From Weissella cibaria KACC 11862 (lineage in GTDB: Bacteria > Bacillota > Bacilli > Lactobacillales > Lactobacillaceae), in the NCBI RefSeq assembly GCF_000193635.1, contig NZ_AEKT01000031.1:18382-82381 (forward strand): 64,000 nt of DNA. Direction: 5' to 3'. Shown here in pieces: positions 24,200 to 33,704 of the stretch. Under the pieces are notes generated by a model, which saw only the letters and a list, made by a program, of their open reading frames with translations, had not been told where the DNA came from and ran no database searches. Both the position numbers and the translations under genes were made by a program. How positions within the stretch are numbered: position 1 is the stretch's first letter; each line of letters starts with the position of its first letter.

Positions 24200-24820
24200 T
24201 TAACGACGAAGATGATGAAACAAGCTATTCAAATAAGTGACGGCGTAATAAATTCCTGCCGGTACAACAATGATCCCCGCAATCAAGACACTAAAATGCT
24301 GCTGGAAGAATGGAATTGAACCCAGATAATACCCAATTAGCGTTGATCCAAGCACCCAAATTAAGGCGCCAATTATATTTTGACGTTGAAAAGTTGCTTG
24401 ATCATATCGACTTTCACCAGCAATTAATGGAATAAAAATACCAAGGACCGGAATATATCGCCCAAATAACATGGCTAATTTAGCATGCTGATTAAAGAAA
24501 TCAACGGTATCATCCATACGACGATTGCGTGTATTATGAGCTAATCCACGTCGGAATTTAAAGCGCCAGCCCAGATAGACCACTGGCAAATAGCCTAACC
24601 ATAACCACCATAATTGGATTGGGATTTCTTGATGCGCCGCTAAACTTCCCGCCAAAAACATGGTCGTTTCTGCGGGGAGCCATGCAAACAGGACAAAGTA
24701 ACTTTCAAAACCAACAATTGCCCATAAAACGGGGTAGACCAACCAAGGGTTCATCATAATCGGCTTTATAAAGAGCACTGGATTACGAATAATCGCGAGC
24801 ACATCTGTTAGCTCAATCAT
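24200..24820 (-). CDS. DedA-family membrane protein
   Basis: A 206-residue integral membrane protein of the DedA/VTT family, related to lipid scramblases and undecaprenyl phosphate recycling. Typical elements are the N-terminal E-rich segment (FESYFVLFAWLPAETTMFLAGSLA split across the first helices), FFNQHAKLAMLFGRYIPVLGIFIPLIAGESRY with the family's GR-x-IP-x-R-like motif, and four to five helices. Its start overlaps the end of the lipase-like gene by eight bases, so they are coupled. Confidence 0.85.
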   Translation of the reverse strand: MIELTDVLAIIRNPVLFIKPIMMNPWLVYPVLWAIVGFESYFVLFAWLPAETTMFLAGSLAAHQEIPIQLWWLWLGYLPVVYLGWRFKFRRGLAHNTRNRRMDDTVDFFNQHAKLAMLFGRYIPVLGIFIPLIAGESRYDQATFQRQNIIGALIWVLGSTLIGYYLGSIPFFQQHFSVLIAGIIVVPAGIYYAVTYLNSLFHHLRR

Positions 24821-25949
24821 CCGTTACAGTCCAATCATCTGGCAACACGGTCATAAAGCTAATGTATGTTGTGATGGTGTGCTCATACCCATTATTGCCA
24901 TCATTCGCCATGTGTTGGAACAACTTTGCATACACAGGATGTGTCTTAACATAGGCCATAACATTCGCCGTCCGGGCTGGGATTTCTAACCCTTGAGCGC
25001 CCAACATCAAATCTTGCACCCATTGATAGGGGGTCATCGTACCGCCATCCCACCACGGCGTCTCCGCGTGATAAAAATCGCGGACACTTGGCGCCAAAGC
25101 ATAATACAACTGTTGTCCCCGTTCCAACTTCGCCTCATCTTCAACTAAGTCGCCACCGAACGGCCGACCATTAATGCGCTCAAATTCTGTTCGAACCGCG
25201 TCATAAGCTGACAGCGGTAAGATATGTTGTTGCCCAATATGGGTAAAGCCCCATGCTTCCAATGGAAAAGTTGGTGCAACATCAAGCGGATTAATAATTG
25301 CATGGACTTGTGGGTACGCGTCCGCATAATCTTCATTTGCAACCTGCTTGTAAGTTGTCGTTGGCGCAAACGCGTATGCATAAACTGCTGTTTCACCCGC
25401 GTCAACCAACAATTTGCCGACAACCTCTGTCGCACTACCGCCACGCGAATGACCCGTTACCCAGAACACATTTTGCTGTTCCGGATCACCTTCTGTCAGC
25501 ATAAAATCACGTAATTGAGCCGCCACCTTTTGGCCGATGAAAATCATATTATTCATGCATGGCGCATCATCATCGCCAATCATGAAATCACCAGACCATT
25601 CTGCACTTTGTGGCGTTCCTCGAATAATCGCAGCGAACAAATTCATATCGGGCAATCGCTTAACACCTAACGTGAAGGCCACATTATTCGGATCATCTGC
25701 AATGCCATAGTTAAAGTCACTCGTCGTAAAGCCTAACTTTTGTAGGTTTGCCGCCGCATAGCCGGTTCCCACCGGTTGACTGTCCTTGGTATACGTTGAA
25801 CCAGCCATCACGACACTAACCCGCGCTAAATCATGCTGATATTGTTTACTATCTTGTCGAAACAAGTCATCCGTATACGGAACATCTAGCTCACGTGCGC
25901 TAGGCGTCGCATTTCCGTTATGACTTGTTGAAAATGTTAATGCCACCAT
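24813..25949 (-). CDS. Lipase-class-3-like alpha/beta hydrolase (Mbeg1-like)
   Basis: A 378-residue predicted serine hydrolase of the Mbeg1-like/DUF2974 type. The nucleophile elbow is WVTGHSRGGSATEVVGKLL around residue 167, preceded by a strand ending QNVFWVTG. No signal peptide or membrane segment is seen, so it acts in the cytoplasm or leaves by an unknown path. GGAGGTGA precedes the ATG. It is coupled to the DedA gene, which hints at a lipid-related role. Confidence 0.75.
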   Translation of the reverse strand: MVALTFSTSHNGNATPSARELDVPYTDDLFRQDSKQYQHDLARVSVVMAGSTYTKDSQPVGTGYAAANLQKLGFTTSDFNYGIADDPNNVAFTLGVKRLPDMNLFAAIIRGTPQSAEWSGDFMIGDDDAPCMNNMIFIGQKVAAQLRDFMLTEGDPEQQNVFWVTGHSRGGSATEVVGKLLVDAGETAVYAYAFAPTTTYKQVANEDYADAYPQVHAIINPLDVAPTFPLEAWGFTHIGQQHILPLSAYDAVRTEFERINGRPFGGDLVEDEAKLERGQQLYYALAPSVRDFYHAETPWWDGGTMTPYQWVQDLMLGAQGLEIPARTANVMAYVKTHPVYAKLFQHMANDGNNGYEHTITTYISFMTVLPDDWTVTDD

Positions 25950-26038
25950 GCCATCTCACCTCCGAATTTTTTGTCTCTCTGTGGTCATTATACATTAAGG
26001 ACGTTAAACGTCACCGCCATTAACTACGTTGCCAGTAG

Positions 26039-26072
26039 AAAAAAGGCTAAGACAGAAATCTCTGTCTTAGCC
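26039..26072 (-). terminator. Terminator of BMP protein gene 1
   Basis: GGCTAAGACAGA and TCTGTCTTAGCC pair around AATC with a T-run on the minus strand. It belongs to a dispersed family of similar hairpins in this window. Confidence 0.85.
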
Positions 26073-26106
26073 CCAAAATGTCTTTTGTCTCACACTTCTT
26101 TTATCG

Positions 26107-27189
26107 TTACTTTGCTGGTGTCGTTGGTACCTCAACATCACCAGCCACGATTGCCGCTTTAGCTGATGCAACGGCATCCTTTTCTTGCGCATTCAAGTTC
26201 TTAGTCACGATTGAAACACCATTTTGCTTCAATCCCAAGACAATATGCTTACCACCTGGGAAGTTGCCGGCCTTGGCCTTATCTGCAATCATGGCCAAGC
26301 CAGTTCCGACACCCTTAACCGATGACGTCAACGTGAAATTGCTCTTCTCGCCATCCTTGGCCGTATAATCACCCATATCAGACTGGTCCATATCAACACC
26401 AATTACCCAAACTTTTTGCTTGGCATCAGCATCAACCGTCACATTATTATCCTTGGCTGCCGTAAAGACACCGTTTCCAGCTGGTCCAGCCGCGTGGAAA
26501 ATTACTTGCTCACCCTTTGTAATCATGGCATTCGCAATTGTCTTTCCCTTCGCTGCATCAGTAAATGAATTTGCGTATTGCACATCAACCGTCATCTTTG
26601 GATCTACCGACTTAACGCCCGCCACATAGCCGGCCTCAAAGGCATCAATCACGGCACCACGTTGGCCACCAACAAAGCCAACTGCATTGTCGCCCAGCTC
26701 TTGCGCCTTAGTTGCAGCTGCAACTCCGACCAAGTAAGATGATTCCTCTGACTTGAACGTAACCGAAGCCACGTTCTTGTACTTACTGTCAACCACATCA
26801 TCAATCTGTAGGAACTTCGTGTTTTCATGCTGCTTAGCTACATTGGTCAACGCATCCTTCGTTGCATAACCAACGCCAGCAACTAGGTTGTAGTCACCTT
26901 CAACGGCCTGTGAAAAGTTTGGGGCAAAATCGGCGGCTGTCTTTGACTCAAAGTACGTGTAACCACCCTTGCCTTCAGCCAACTTATTTTCCTTACCCCA
27001 CTTTTGCAAACCTTCCCATGCACTTTGGTTAAATGACTTATCATCTACGCCACCAACGTCTGTCACCATCGCAACTGAGAATTGCTTTTCCGTATCGGCA
27101 TCTCCGACAATACCTGATTGATAAACGCCAACACCAACCGCTGCAATCGCCAATACGGCACCAAACAACTTAACACGACCTGAAACCAT
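26107..27189 (-). CDS. BMP/PnrA-family nucleoside-binding protein, membrane-anchored
   Basis: A 360-residue substrate-binding protein of the BMP (PnrA, Med) family, which captures purine nucleosides for ABC import. The core VAMVTDVGGVDDKSFNQSAWEGL (with residues around 40-62) and GVDMDQSDMGDY are typical. The N-terminus has a hydrophobic helix (residues 5-26) but no lipobox cysteine, so it is probably anchored by the uncleaved helix. The ATG at 27189 has GGAGG eight bases upstream. A paralogue lies at 53136-54215. No permease or ATPase is adjacent. Confidence 0.88.
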   Translation of the reverse strand: MVSGRVKLFGAVLAIAAVGVGVYQSGIVGDADTEKQFSVAMVTDVGGVDDKSFNQSAWEGLQKWGKENKLAEGKGGYTYFESKTAADFAPNFSQAVEGDYNLVAGVGYATKDALTNVAKQHENTKFLQIDDVVDSKYKNVASVTFKSEESSYLVGVAAATKAQELGDNAVGFVGGQRGAVIDAFEAGYVAGVKSVDPKMTVDVQYANSFTDAAKGKTIANAMITKGEQVIFHAAGPAGNGVFTAAKDNNVTVDADAKQKVWVIGVDMDQSDMGDYTAKDGEKSNFTLTSSVKGVGTGLAMIADKAKAGNFPGGKHIVLGLKQNGVSIVTKNLNAQEKDAVASAKAAIVAGDVEVPTTPAK

Positions 27190-27300
27190 TTTAAATTCCT
27201 CCATAGATGCCTACCCTCACTGTGATAGGACTTGAATAGTTCCGGGTTTCCCAAAACGACTCGTGATTTTTGACACGTTCCTTTCGAACAACCGTATATA

Positions 27301-27351
27301 ATCGTATATTAAACAACCAGCCACTGCAATTTGTTCGTGTTGAACAAATTG
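27301..27351 (-). promoter_or_regulatory. Promoter and palindromic operator of BMP gene 1
   Basis: Minus-strand TTGCAG (27329-27324) and TACGAT (27306-27301) have a 17-base spacer. The perfect repeat CAATTTGTTC-N5-GAACAAATTG (27327-27351) abuts the -35. It contains CGAACAAATT, also present upstream of guaA, resembling a PurR box. Confidence 0.6.
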
Positions 27352-27420
27352 TGAAGAATGTGAACATTTGCGGAACTCCCCACCGAGACTGACTTAGCGC
27401 ATGCTTTTTTAACAATCAAC

Positions 27421-27461
27421 AAAACCCGAAGGACACTTATTTTTCGTGTACTTCGGGTTTT
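27421..27461 (-). terminator. Terminator of the EamA transporter gene
   Basis: AAAACCCGAAG-G-ACAC pairs with GTGT-A-CTTCGGGTTTT around a T-rich loop. Confidence 0.85.
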
Positions 27462-27502
27462 AATCGTTTTTATTACGGCGCGAGCAACTGTCGTTCGCAG
27501 AA

Positions 27503-28387
27503 TTATTGCCGTTTCGTCACATTCATAATCACAATCGCGACCAACGTCAACACAATTCCCACGACTTGGAATGCCTGAAATTGTACGCCTAATAGCAACG
27601 CTGATAGGACCGTTGCACTTAGCGGCTCCAACATACCTAGCATACCCACTGTTTCTGGTGCCACTTTGCGCAAACTAGCGATGTACCAAACAAACGCCAC
27701 AATTGAGCCAAAGACGACGATAAAGAATAATAGCGTTAAATCAATCGCATCAAAGTGGTAGGCTGGGTGGTACAACGGCGCATAAAAATTAGCTGCCAAA
27801 CCACCAATAAACATCCCCCAACCAACTACCAAAATTGCATCATATTGTTGCAATAATCTACCCGGAATCAATGTATAAGCAACCAAGCCGATTGCGGATA
27901 GAATACCAAACAACAATGTTTTGTCATTAATTTCTAGACGGGTCAAATTACCATTCGTCACTAGTAAGACAATTCCGACCAGCGAAAGCACGACCGCAAT
28001 CACTTCTTGTCGACGCGGCCATGTTTGCCGAAAAATTGCCAGAAAGATAACAATCAATGCCGGTGCCATATACTGCAACACAGTTGCCACCGCCGCATTA
28101 CCATAATAGAGCGTCCGAACAAAATTAGATTGCGCAAAATAAATACCAATCAAACTAAACGCCAACAAGATACCGGCATTCTTGGGACTCCGCCAAATTT
28201 TAAAAATATTCTGGCGTCGTAGCAATGAATAAATTAATAAAACAATACCTGAAATAAATAACCGTACCGTCGTTAGCCAATCCGGTGATACGTTGATTCT
28301 TTCAAACAGGATATTTGAAAGAATTCCGTTAATCCCCCAAAATAGGGCCCCGCCAGCAGCCATGCCGACATACCACTTCTTACTCAC
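27503..28387 (-). CDS. EamA-family (DMT) transporter
   Basis: A 294-residue membrane protein with ten predicted helices in two EamA repeats (about residues 6-136 and 150-288). The conserved GGALFWGINGILSN start and VAPETVGMLGMLEPLSATVLSALLLG near the end are typical of drug/metabolite exporters in Firmicutes. The substrate is unknown; relatives export amino acids or metabolites. It is a single gene. Confidence 0.88.
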   Translation of the reverse strand: MSKKWYVGMAAGGALFWGINGILSNILFERINVSPDWLTTVRLFISGIVLLIYSLLRRQNIFKIWRSPKNAGILLAFSLIGIYFAQSNFVRTLYYGNAAVATVLQYMAPALIVIFLAIFRQTWPRRQEVIAVVLSLVGIVLLVTNGNLTRLEINDKTLLFGILSAIGLVAYTLIPGRLLQQYDAILVVGWGMFIGGLAANFYAPLYHPAYHFDAIDLTLLFFIVVFGSIVAFVWYIASLRKVAPETVGMLGMLEPLSATVLSALLLGVQFQAFQVVGIVLTLVAIVIMNVTKRQ

Positions 28388-28440
28388 ACGCCCACCACCT
28401 AACTTATTAAAATAAAGTCTAATGTTGCCAGTATAGCACT

Positions 28441-28492
28441 AAAAAAGACAGGTTAATTAGCAAATTAAAGCTTCCAATTAATCTGTCTTTTT
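28441..28492 (-). terminator. Terminator of the GT-C membrane protein gene
   Basis: GACAGGTTAATT and AATTAATCTGTC pair, with A-tract and T-tract flanks. Confidence 0.8.
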
Positions 28493-28495
28493 CAT

Positions 28496-30205
28496 CTATC
28501 GTTTAAATGACCGGCCAACAATAACAACAACGATACTCAACCACCCACCTATGCTCAGCCAAATGAGTGGCCAAACATAACCTGCTGGCCGATAACTAAC
28601 CTGGATTTCATTCTGACCCAGTTGTGGCACAACGCGTAGTGCACCAATTCGCGATTGCGTTGGCTGCGTTAATCGCCGGCCATTCAACGTGACTTGCGAA
28701 TGTTTGTAAATAATCACTGGCAACGTCGCCTTGTGTGTTGTGGTTGCCCGCCAAGTTAACGTCATCCGATCCGACGCCTGTTTGACCTTTACATGAATCG
28801 GATTATTGATAATTTCCTGCATATAACGATCATATGCATTATCACTGGCACGAAGCCCATGATTAACAACATAGTCCGGCGTCGCTTTTTGAATATCCTG
28901 CAAGCCTGTCGCCAATGAACCAAAGCGCCAATCGGACGCAATTTGCATTGGTGTTTTGTTTGGGTTGAATTGGACATGCTTCGTATTTTTAACTAGTTGC
29001 GTGGTATGCAAGCGATGTGCATTCTTAGCAAGCATGCTGCTTGAGATTGCAACGGGAACAAGGACCACAACAATCGCAATCACGATTTTTGTGCTGCGCC
29101 GAATGCGACTCGTAATCACGACCATCGATAGTAATCGTGCTAACAAAACCACCAGCGCTAAATTACTGACCACCGCTAAGCGTGATGGAAATTGCATCGT
29201 ATTTACAATGGTGGGCATTAATTGCTGAACGGCATGCCAGGGGAATTCTGCCAACGATAAGACAAAGAATAACGCCGCCAGCACTAGCATCACGCGATAT
29301 TCACGTTGTAATTTTTGATAAACCAACGTGCTCCCGATAAAAATAACCACCACCCACAAAGCCAGCACACTGTAATTACGTAGACTTGGCAAGCGATCAA
29401 AGGCAACATGCATCCCCTTTTGACCAATATCAGCCGGCGTAAACGGCGTCAAAATCCGATTTGTTCCCATCACATCAAGCATGCCAACAATTACATTGGC
29501 ACTCAAGATTGCATATAACCCGATTGCGCATACCAGGCGAACTAGCAATTGCCGAATAACCGACCACGGTTGTTTCATGATGCTAATCACGAAAAAAATT
29601 GCCAAGACCAATGTGGCTAGTAAGGATGTAAATAAATGTGATTGGGTTATTACCGCTAACGATACAGCTAACCCAATCCATGAAAACGTTGTTGGTTGTT
29701 TCATAAAGGCGATGCCGTAATAGATAACGTAAGGTAAGAGTGCCGCCCCGATTGCTGAGAACGCTTGGCTGTTTTGCCACTCCGTTGTTAACGGTAATGC
29801 CATATAAACAATTGCACTTAGCAAGCTGGCGTAGCGGGTCGCATCCAAATACCGAACCAGCCGATAAATGCCGAACCCCGCAATGACTAACACCACCACA
29901 TCCGTCACAACTTCAAACCAAAACCAATTGGGTAATAGAACCAACAATGCTCCCATGAGATAGGATAGCCACGGTCCATACAACGGTGTCACAATTCTGC
30001 CGGATTGTTGATACCCATACTCAGCCATAAAATAACTAAACTGCCCATGTTTTAATTGCTCAGCAACATCATAGAAGCGATTAAAGTGAAATAACGCATC
30101 AATGCCAACGACAGGTCGATTAGACAACAGTAATGGCAAAACCAATCCCAACGCCGCTAAGAATATGAACAACCCCGCAAAGCATTGCGCTCGAAAACGT
30201 TGCAT
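28496..30205 (-). CDS. GT-C-fold polytopic membrane protein (YfhO-like)
   Basis: A 569-residue membrane protein with about 11 helices in the first 370 residues and a soluble C-terminal part closed by one helix. The first loop has GIDALFHFNRFYDVAEQL, the acidic/His loop typical of GT-C glycosyltransferases that use lipid-linked sugars. Databases often label relatives 'pyruvoyl-tetrahydropterin synthase-related' without evidence. GGAGGTGC favours the second of two adjacent ATGs. It may decorate wall polymers. The small-RNA locus at 30306-30490 lies just upstream. Confidence 0.7.
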   Translation of the reverse strand: MQRFRAQCFAGLFIFLAALGLVLPLLLSNRPVVGIDALFHFNRFYDVAEQLKHGQFSYFMAEYGYQQSGRIVTPLYGPWLSYLMGALLVLLPNWFWFEVVTDVVVLVIAGFGIYRLVRYLDATRYASLLSAIVYMALPLTTEWQNSQAFSAIGAALLPYVIYYGIAFMKQPTTFSWIGLAVSLAVITQSHLFTSLLATLVLAIFFVISIMKQPWSVIRQLLVRLVCAIGLYAILSANVIVGMLDVMGTNRILTPFTPADIGQKGMHVAFDRLPSLRNYSVLALWVVVIFIGSTLVYQKLQREYRVMLVLAALFFVLSLAEFPWHAVQQLMPTIVNTMQFPSRLAVVSNLALVVLLARLLSMVVITSRIRRSTKIVIAIVVVLVPVAISSSMLAKNAHRLHTTQLVKNTKHVQFNPNKTPMQIASDWRFGSLATGLQDIQKATPDYVVNHGLRASDNAYDRYMQEIINNPIHVKVKQASDRMTLTWRATTTHKATLPVIIYKHSQVTLNGRRLTQPTQSRIGALRVVPQLGQNEIQVSYRPAGYVWPLIWLSIGGWLSIVVVIVGRSFKR

Positions 30206-30305
30206 CATGCACCTCCAGCCAATTTTAATGTTTTACCTTGCTTTATATATACCAAATTATTCCGACAAATATGCGAATATATCGTAATGTCTTTTTTTAT
30301 CGCAA

Positions 30306-30490
30306 ACAAAAAACCCGTCAGATGGGCTTCTGACGGGTTTCTCGGATCAAGTCGTTTGGGCAAACGACGATCTTATAGGAGTTAGGTTGCTCGAATTAAT
30401 TATTCGAGCGGAATATGAGTAGTTGTTTGTATGGGTGCTGTTGATTAGGAGTTATCCTCCCTTTCAACATAATTAATCATACGGCGCGAA
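30306..30490 (-). ncRNA. Candidate small RNA, sibling 1
   Basis: Minus-strand RNA of about 185 bases with four stem-loops. P1 is TGTTGA/TCAACA with an inner GGAG/CTCC. P2 is GCTCGAAT/ATTCGAGC. P3 is GATC-GTCGTT-(loop TGCCCA)-AACGAC-TT-GATC. P4 is a perfect 12-bp AAACCCGTCAGA stem, loop AGCCCA, with a T-run: a terminator. It aligns end to end with 34160-34356, and stem changes are compensated. The next gene (GT-C protein) differs from that after sibling 2, favouring a trans-acting RNA over a cis switch. A mini-ORF MINYVEREDNS starts at 30480. Confidence 0.7.
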
Positions 30491-30529
30491 CCTTAAAGAA
30501 GTAATAACACTAACTTTACGTTAACTTAA

Positions 30530-30567
30530 AGAGAGACCAAGACAATGATTTCTGTCTTGGTCTCTCT
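30530..30567 (-). terminator. Hairpin after rlmD, probable terminator
   Basis: AGAGAGACCAAGACA pairs with TGTCTTGGTCTCTCT. The T-run on the minus strand is short (TTT). It is a member of the dispersed GACAGA/TCTGTC hairpin family. Confidence 0.65.
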
Positions 30568-30570
30568 AAA

Positions 30571-32061
30571 TTACTTCGTCTTCTTTGTAAACTTCACAAT
30601 ACCTTCCCAACGAGCAGTTTGTGGGAACATATCAATTGATTGAATGTATTCAACGTTATAAACGCGCGTCAAGTCGACCAAATCACGGGCCAACGTTGAA
30701 GCATTACATGACACATACACAAACTTATCTGGTTGCGTGTCCAAAATCGTCAAACGCAATTCTTCATCCAAGCCGGTACGTGGTGGGTCGACGACCAATG
30801 CATCCGCGACCCAGCCTTCGTTTGCCCAGCGTGGAATCAAATCTTCTGCCGCACCCGTGTAGTATGCTGCATTCTTAACGCCATTATCCAAAGCATTCTC
30901 ATTGGCATCATCGATGGCTTCTGGCACTGTGTCCATCCCACGAACTTCACCAGCGTGATCGGCTAGTGTAATACCAATCGTGCCGACACCTGAATAGGCG
31001 TCGATCAACTTATCGGCTTGCGTTAAGTCCAAGGCTGAAATTGCTTCGTTATACAAACGTTGCGTTTGGCGTGGGTTCAATTGCAAAAACGCACGGGGTG
31101 ACAACTTAAACGTCTTACCGTTAATCGTCTCCGTAATGTATTCACTACCCCACAACAACTTCGTATCCTCGCCCCAAACAAGAGACGTCTTATCCGAATT
31201 GATGTTTTGGTGAACAGATACCACCTCTGGCAACTCTTGATTAATACGGGCAATCAATTCATCAGCACTTGGCAAATACTTGCCATTCGTGACGATCGTC
31301 AACTGGACATCACCAGTTGTCTCAGATACGCGGGCAATCAACGTCTTAACAATGCCTGAGTTCTTGCGTTCGTTGTAAATTGGCATCTCCATATCAGCCA
31401 AAATATCACGCACCTTACGTACAACCTTAAGTGTCGCTGGGTGTTGCGTTGATACCTTGGGCAAGTCCACTAAGTCGTGTGAGTTGCGCTTATACATACC
31501 GACCGCCAACTGACCATTTACTTCACGAACCGGGAACTGGGCTTTATTACGGTACCCGTCCGGCTCATCCATCCCAATGGTTGGGCGTAAATCAAATTGC
31601 TCGTATCCTTCAGGCTTGTACTTTTCCAACGCCTGACGAATGACATCCCGCTTAAATTCGAGTTGACCATCGTAAGCCAAGTGCTCTAATTCAAAACCAC
31701 CCACTTCTTGATTATCAACAGGTTCAACACGTTGTGGTGAGCGTTGCTTAATTTTACGAATACGCGCTTCGATAAACTTTTCCGTCACATTCGTCACAAC
31801 CACATCGACCACTTCATCAGGTAAAGCACCTGGAATAAAGGTAATCTTACGCTTATAATATCCGATTCCTTCACCATTGATTCCCAAACGCTTAATGGTA
31901 ATCAATAGCTTGTCACCAACGTTTACTTCAACGTTTTGTTGGTTGCGATTATCGCGACGTGGCCCACGTGTTCCACGTGGAACAAACTTGCCACGATTTT
32001 GATTGTTGCCACCCTTACCAGGCTTACCTTGATAAGGACGGCGCTTTTTTTCTTCAGCCAT
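30571..32061 (-). CDS. rlmD: 23S rRNA (uracil-C5)-methyltransferase, RlmD/RumA family
   Basis: A 496-residue SAM-dependent enzyme that methylates a uracil C5 in 23S rRNA. After a basic Gly/Asn/Arg-rich extension (residues 1-45) come a TRAM domain (VGDKLLITIKRLGINGEGIGYYK, about 47-105), the methyltransferase core (DAYSGVGTIGITLA), VVDPPRTGLD and the catalytic cysteine in FVYVSCNASTLARDL. The cluster of cysteines that would bind Fe-S in E. coli RlmD is absent, as in Gram-positive RlmCD-type enzymes, so the exact target uridine is open. A parS-like site lies inside the gene. Confidence 0.88.
   Translation of the reverse strand: MAEEKKRRPYQGKPGKGGNNQNRGKFVPRGTRGPRRDNRNQQNVEVNVGDKLLITIKRLGINGEGIGYYKRKITFIPGALPDEVVDVVVTNVTEKFIEARIRKIKQRSPQRVEPVDNQEVGGFELEHLAYDGQLEFKRDVIRQALEKYKPEGYEQFDLRPTIGMDEPDGYRNKAQFPVREVNGQLAVGMYKRNSHDLVDLPKVSTQHPATLKVVRKVRDILADMEMPIYNERKNSGIVKTLIARVSETTGDVQLTIVTNGKYLPSADELIARINQELPEVVSVHQNINSDKTSLVWGEDTKLLWGSEYITETINGKTFKLSPRAFLQLNPRQTQRLYNEAISALDLTQADKLIDAYSGVGTIGITLADHAGEVRGMDTVPEAIDDANENALDNGVKNAAYYTGAAEDLIPRWANEGWVADALVVDPPRTGLDEELRLTILDTQPDKFVYVSCNASTLARDLVDLTRVYNVEYIQSIDMFPQTARWEGIVKFTKKTK
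31969..31984 (+). other. parS-like site within rlmD
   Basis: TGTTCCACGTGGAACA is a perfect 16-bp palindrome and matches 15 of 16 positions of TGTTNCACGTGAAACA, the ParB (Spo0J) binding site of Firmicutes, where known sites often lie inside genes. Confidence 0.6.
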
Positions 32062-32209
32062 TTCGTTCTACAAAGACTTACCGTCTACTCTTTCTATATG
32101 ATAAGTACTATTCTAACATGTCGGAAGTGAATTGACCCGTCTCCACCATTGACCAAAGGTAAGCTTTAGGTCTACTGTTAATAGGTGATTTTTTAGGAGG
32201 ATTTAGACT

Positions 32210-32749
32210 ATGCATTACGTTGCCATTGTTGGTTCGAACAGCAAGACATCTTTAAACCGCCGTTTAGCTGCAGCCATCGCCAAGCGCTACGGTACCGATG
32301 ACGTCACAATTGACGTCTTAACACTTAATGATTTACCCATGTACAACGTGGACGATGAACTCACCCCAGCACAAGTGGTAATCGACTTTAAGCAAACCGT
32401 CAAAGCAGCTGACGGGGTTATTTGGGTCACACCAGAATACAACCATTCAATTCCTGGCGTATTGAAGAATGCCATTGACTGGCTGTCACGCGTTGATAAG
32501 GTCATGATTGGCAAGCCATCAATGATCATGGGCACCACCCCTGGCTTCTTAGGGACTATCCATGCCCAATTACACCTACGTGATATCTTATTTGCGATGC
32601 AATCACCTGTCTTGATGGGGAATGACGTCATGGTCGGCGGTGGCCACGCAAAGCTTGATGCAGATAACAACATTACCGATGCCAGCACCATTGACTGGCT
32701 TGATACTGTAATGCCAAACTTCAAAGCATTTGTTGCTGCACATCAATAA
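32210..32749 (+). CDS. NADPH-dependent FMN reductase
   Basis: A 179-residue flavodoxin-fold reductase using NAD(P)H and FMN. GSNSKTSLNRRLA (residues 8-20) binds the FMN phosphate, and the PEYNHSIPGVLKNAIDWLSR segment (around residues 76-95) is the family signature. Possible roles are quinone, azo or metal reduction. TTTTAGGAGG precedes the ATG; TTGACC and TACTGT may be its promoter. Hairpin repeat copy 2 begins ten bases after its stop. Confidence 0.9.
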   Translation: MHYVAIVGSNSKTSLNRRLAAAIAKRYGTDDVTIDVLTLNDLPMYNVDDELTPAQVVIDFKQTVKAADGVIWVTPEYNHSIPGVLKNAIDWLSRVDKVMIGKPSMIMGTTPGFLGTIHAQLHLRDILFAMQSPVLMGNDVMVGGGHAKLDADNNITDASTIDWLDTVMPNFKAFVAAHQ

Positions 32750-32759
32750 TGAAAAAACG

Positions 32760-32973
32760 AGACTGGGACAGAAGTCTCTGTCTCAGCCTCAAAAGCCGCC
32801 AATCTCCCGATTTGAAATCGGAGGATTGGCGGCTTTTAAACGTGTTCCGAAAGGCTGAACCCTTAATATAACGCCATTTGACCCACTCATGCCTCTACGC
32901 TACGCTCCAAGGCATAAGCGGGTCAAACAACGTTATCATCGGGTCCAAAGCGCCTTTCGTCTCACTCTCTTTT
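32760..32973. repeat. Hairpin-rich intergenic repeat, copy 2
   Basis: The inverted counterpart of 748-966, sharing all three hairpins with scattered single-base changes, several of them in loops or paired positions. Here it fills the space between the convergent FMN reductase and SDR genes. Relative to its upstream gene (FMN reductase) it is placed as copy 1 is to its own upstream gene: terminator-like hairpin first, long hairpin last. Confidence 0.8.
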
Positions 32974-32984
32974 CATATCTTTAA

Positions 32985-33704
32985 TTAAACATTTGAACCG
33001 GCCGAATAATCAGCGACAGTCCCATCAAAGTTGATAACCTGTCCATTATGATTTTCGCCATCGGTGGCAAAGCCAGCAATCAATTCACCTGCCTCATCTG
33101 AGGTCTTAACAAAATCACCTTGAATATGATTATTCAAATCCGTTGAAACTGCCCCTGGCATAACAGCCATAATTTCAACTGGCAGTTCTTGTTGGGTAAA
33201 TTCCAAGCCAAAATCCTTGGTCATCACGTTCAATGGGGCCTTTGCTGCCTGATATGCAAGTGGGTGCCACCAAGCATTTGGCTCAATTGGCACTGAAACG
33301 TTCACAATTTTACCAGCGTTTTTAATCAAGACTGGTAATAGACCCTTGGTTAACTCATATGGCCCAATGAAGTCCACCATATACGTCTCGATTAATTCTT
33401 GGGCCTCAAATTCCCAAGCCGTCCGGCCCATGTCACCAGAAATACCAGCGTTGTTCACTAATAAACTAAAATCTGCTTCTTGCTTTGTAATGTCAGCAAC
33501 CGCATGTTGAATACTGTTCAAATCAGAAACATCAATCAATTGTAATTTGGCATCTCCATATGCGCGTAATGCCTCAACCGCAGCTAAACCACGTTGTTCG
33601 TCACGTGCGCCTACCAATACACGATAGCCTTGTTGCAAAAGGGCCTTCGCAATACCAAACCCGATGCCTTTATTAGCTCCGGTAACCAATGCTGTTTTAG
33701 TCAT
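32985..33704 (-). CDS. Short-chain dehydrogenase/reductase
   Basis: A 239-residue NAD(P)-dependent classical SDR. It has TGANKGIGFGIAKAL (residues 8-22) for cofactor binding, NNAGISG, the catalytic serine in VNVSVPIEP and the catalytic YQAAK. The ATG at 33704 follows GGGAG and overlaps the MerR gene's end by eight bases. The two form an operon in which the MerR protein probably controls reductase expression. The substrate is unknown. Confidence 0.9.
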   Translation of the reverse strand: MTKTALVTGANKGIGFGIAKALLQQGYRVLVGARDEQRGLAAVEALRAYGDAKLQLIDVSDLNSIQHAVADITKQEADFSLLVNNAGISGDMGRTAWEFEAQELIETYMVDFIGPYELTKGLLPVLIKNAGKIVNVSVPIEPNAWWHPLAYQAAKAPLNVMTKDFGLEFTQQELPVEIMAVMPGAVSTDLNNHIQGDFVKTSDEAGELIAGFATDGENHNGQVINFDGTVADYSAGSNV

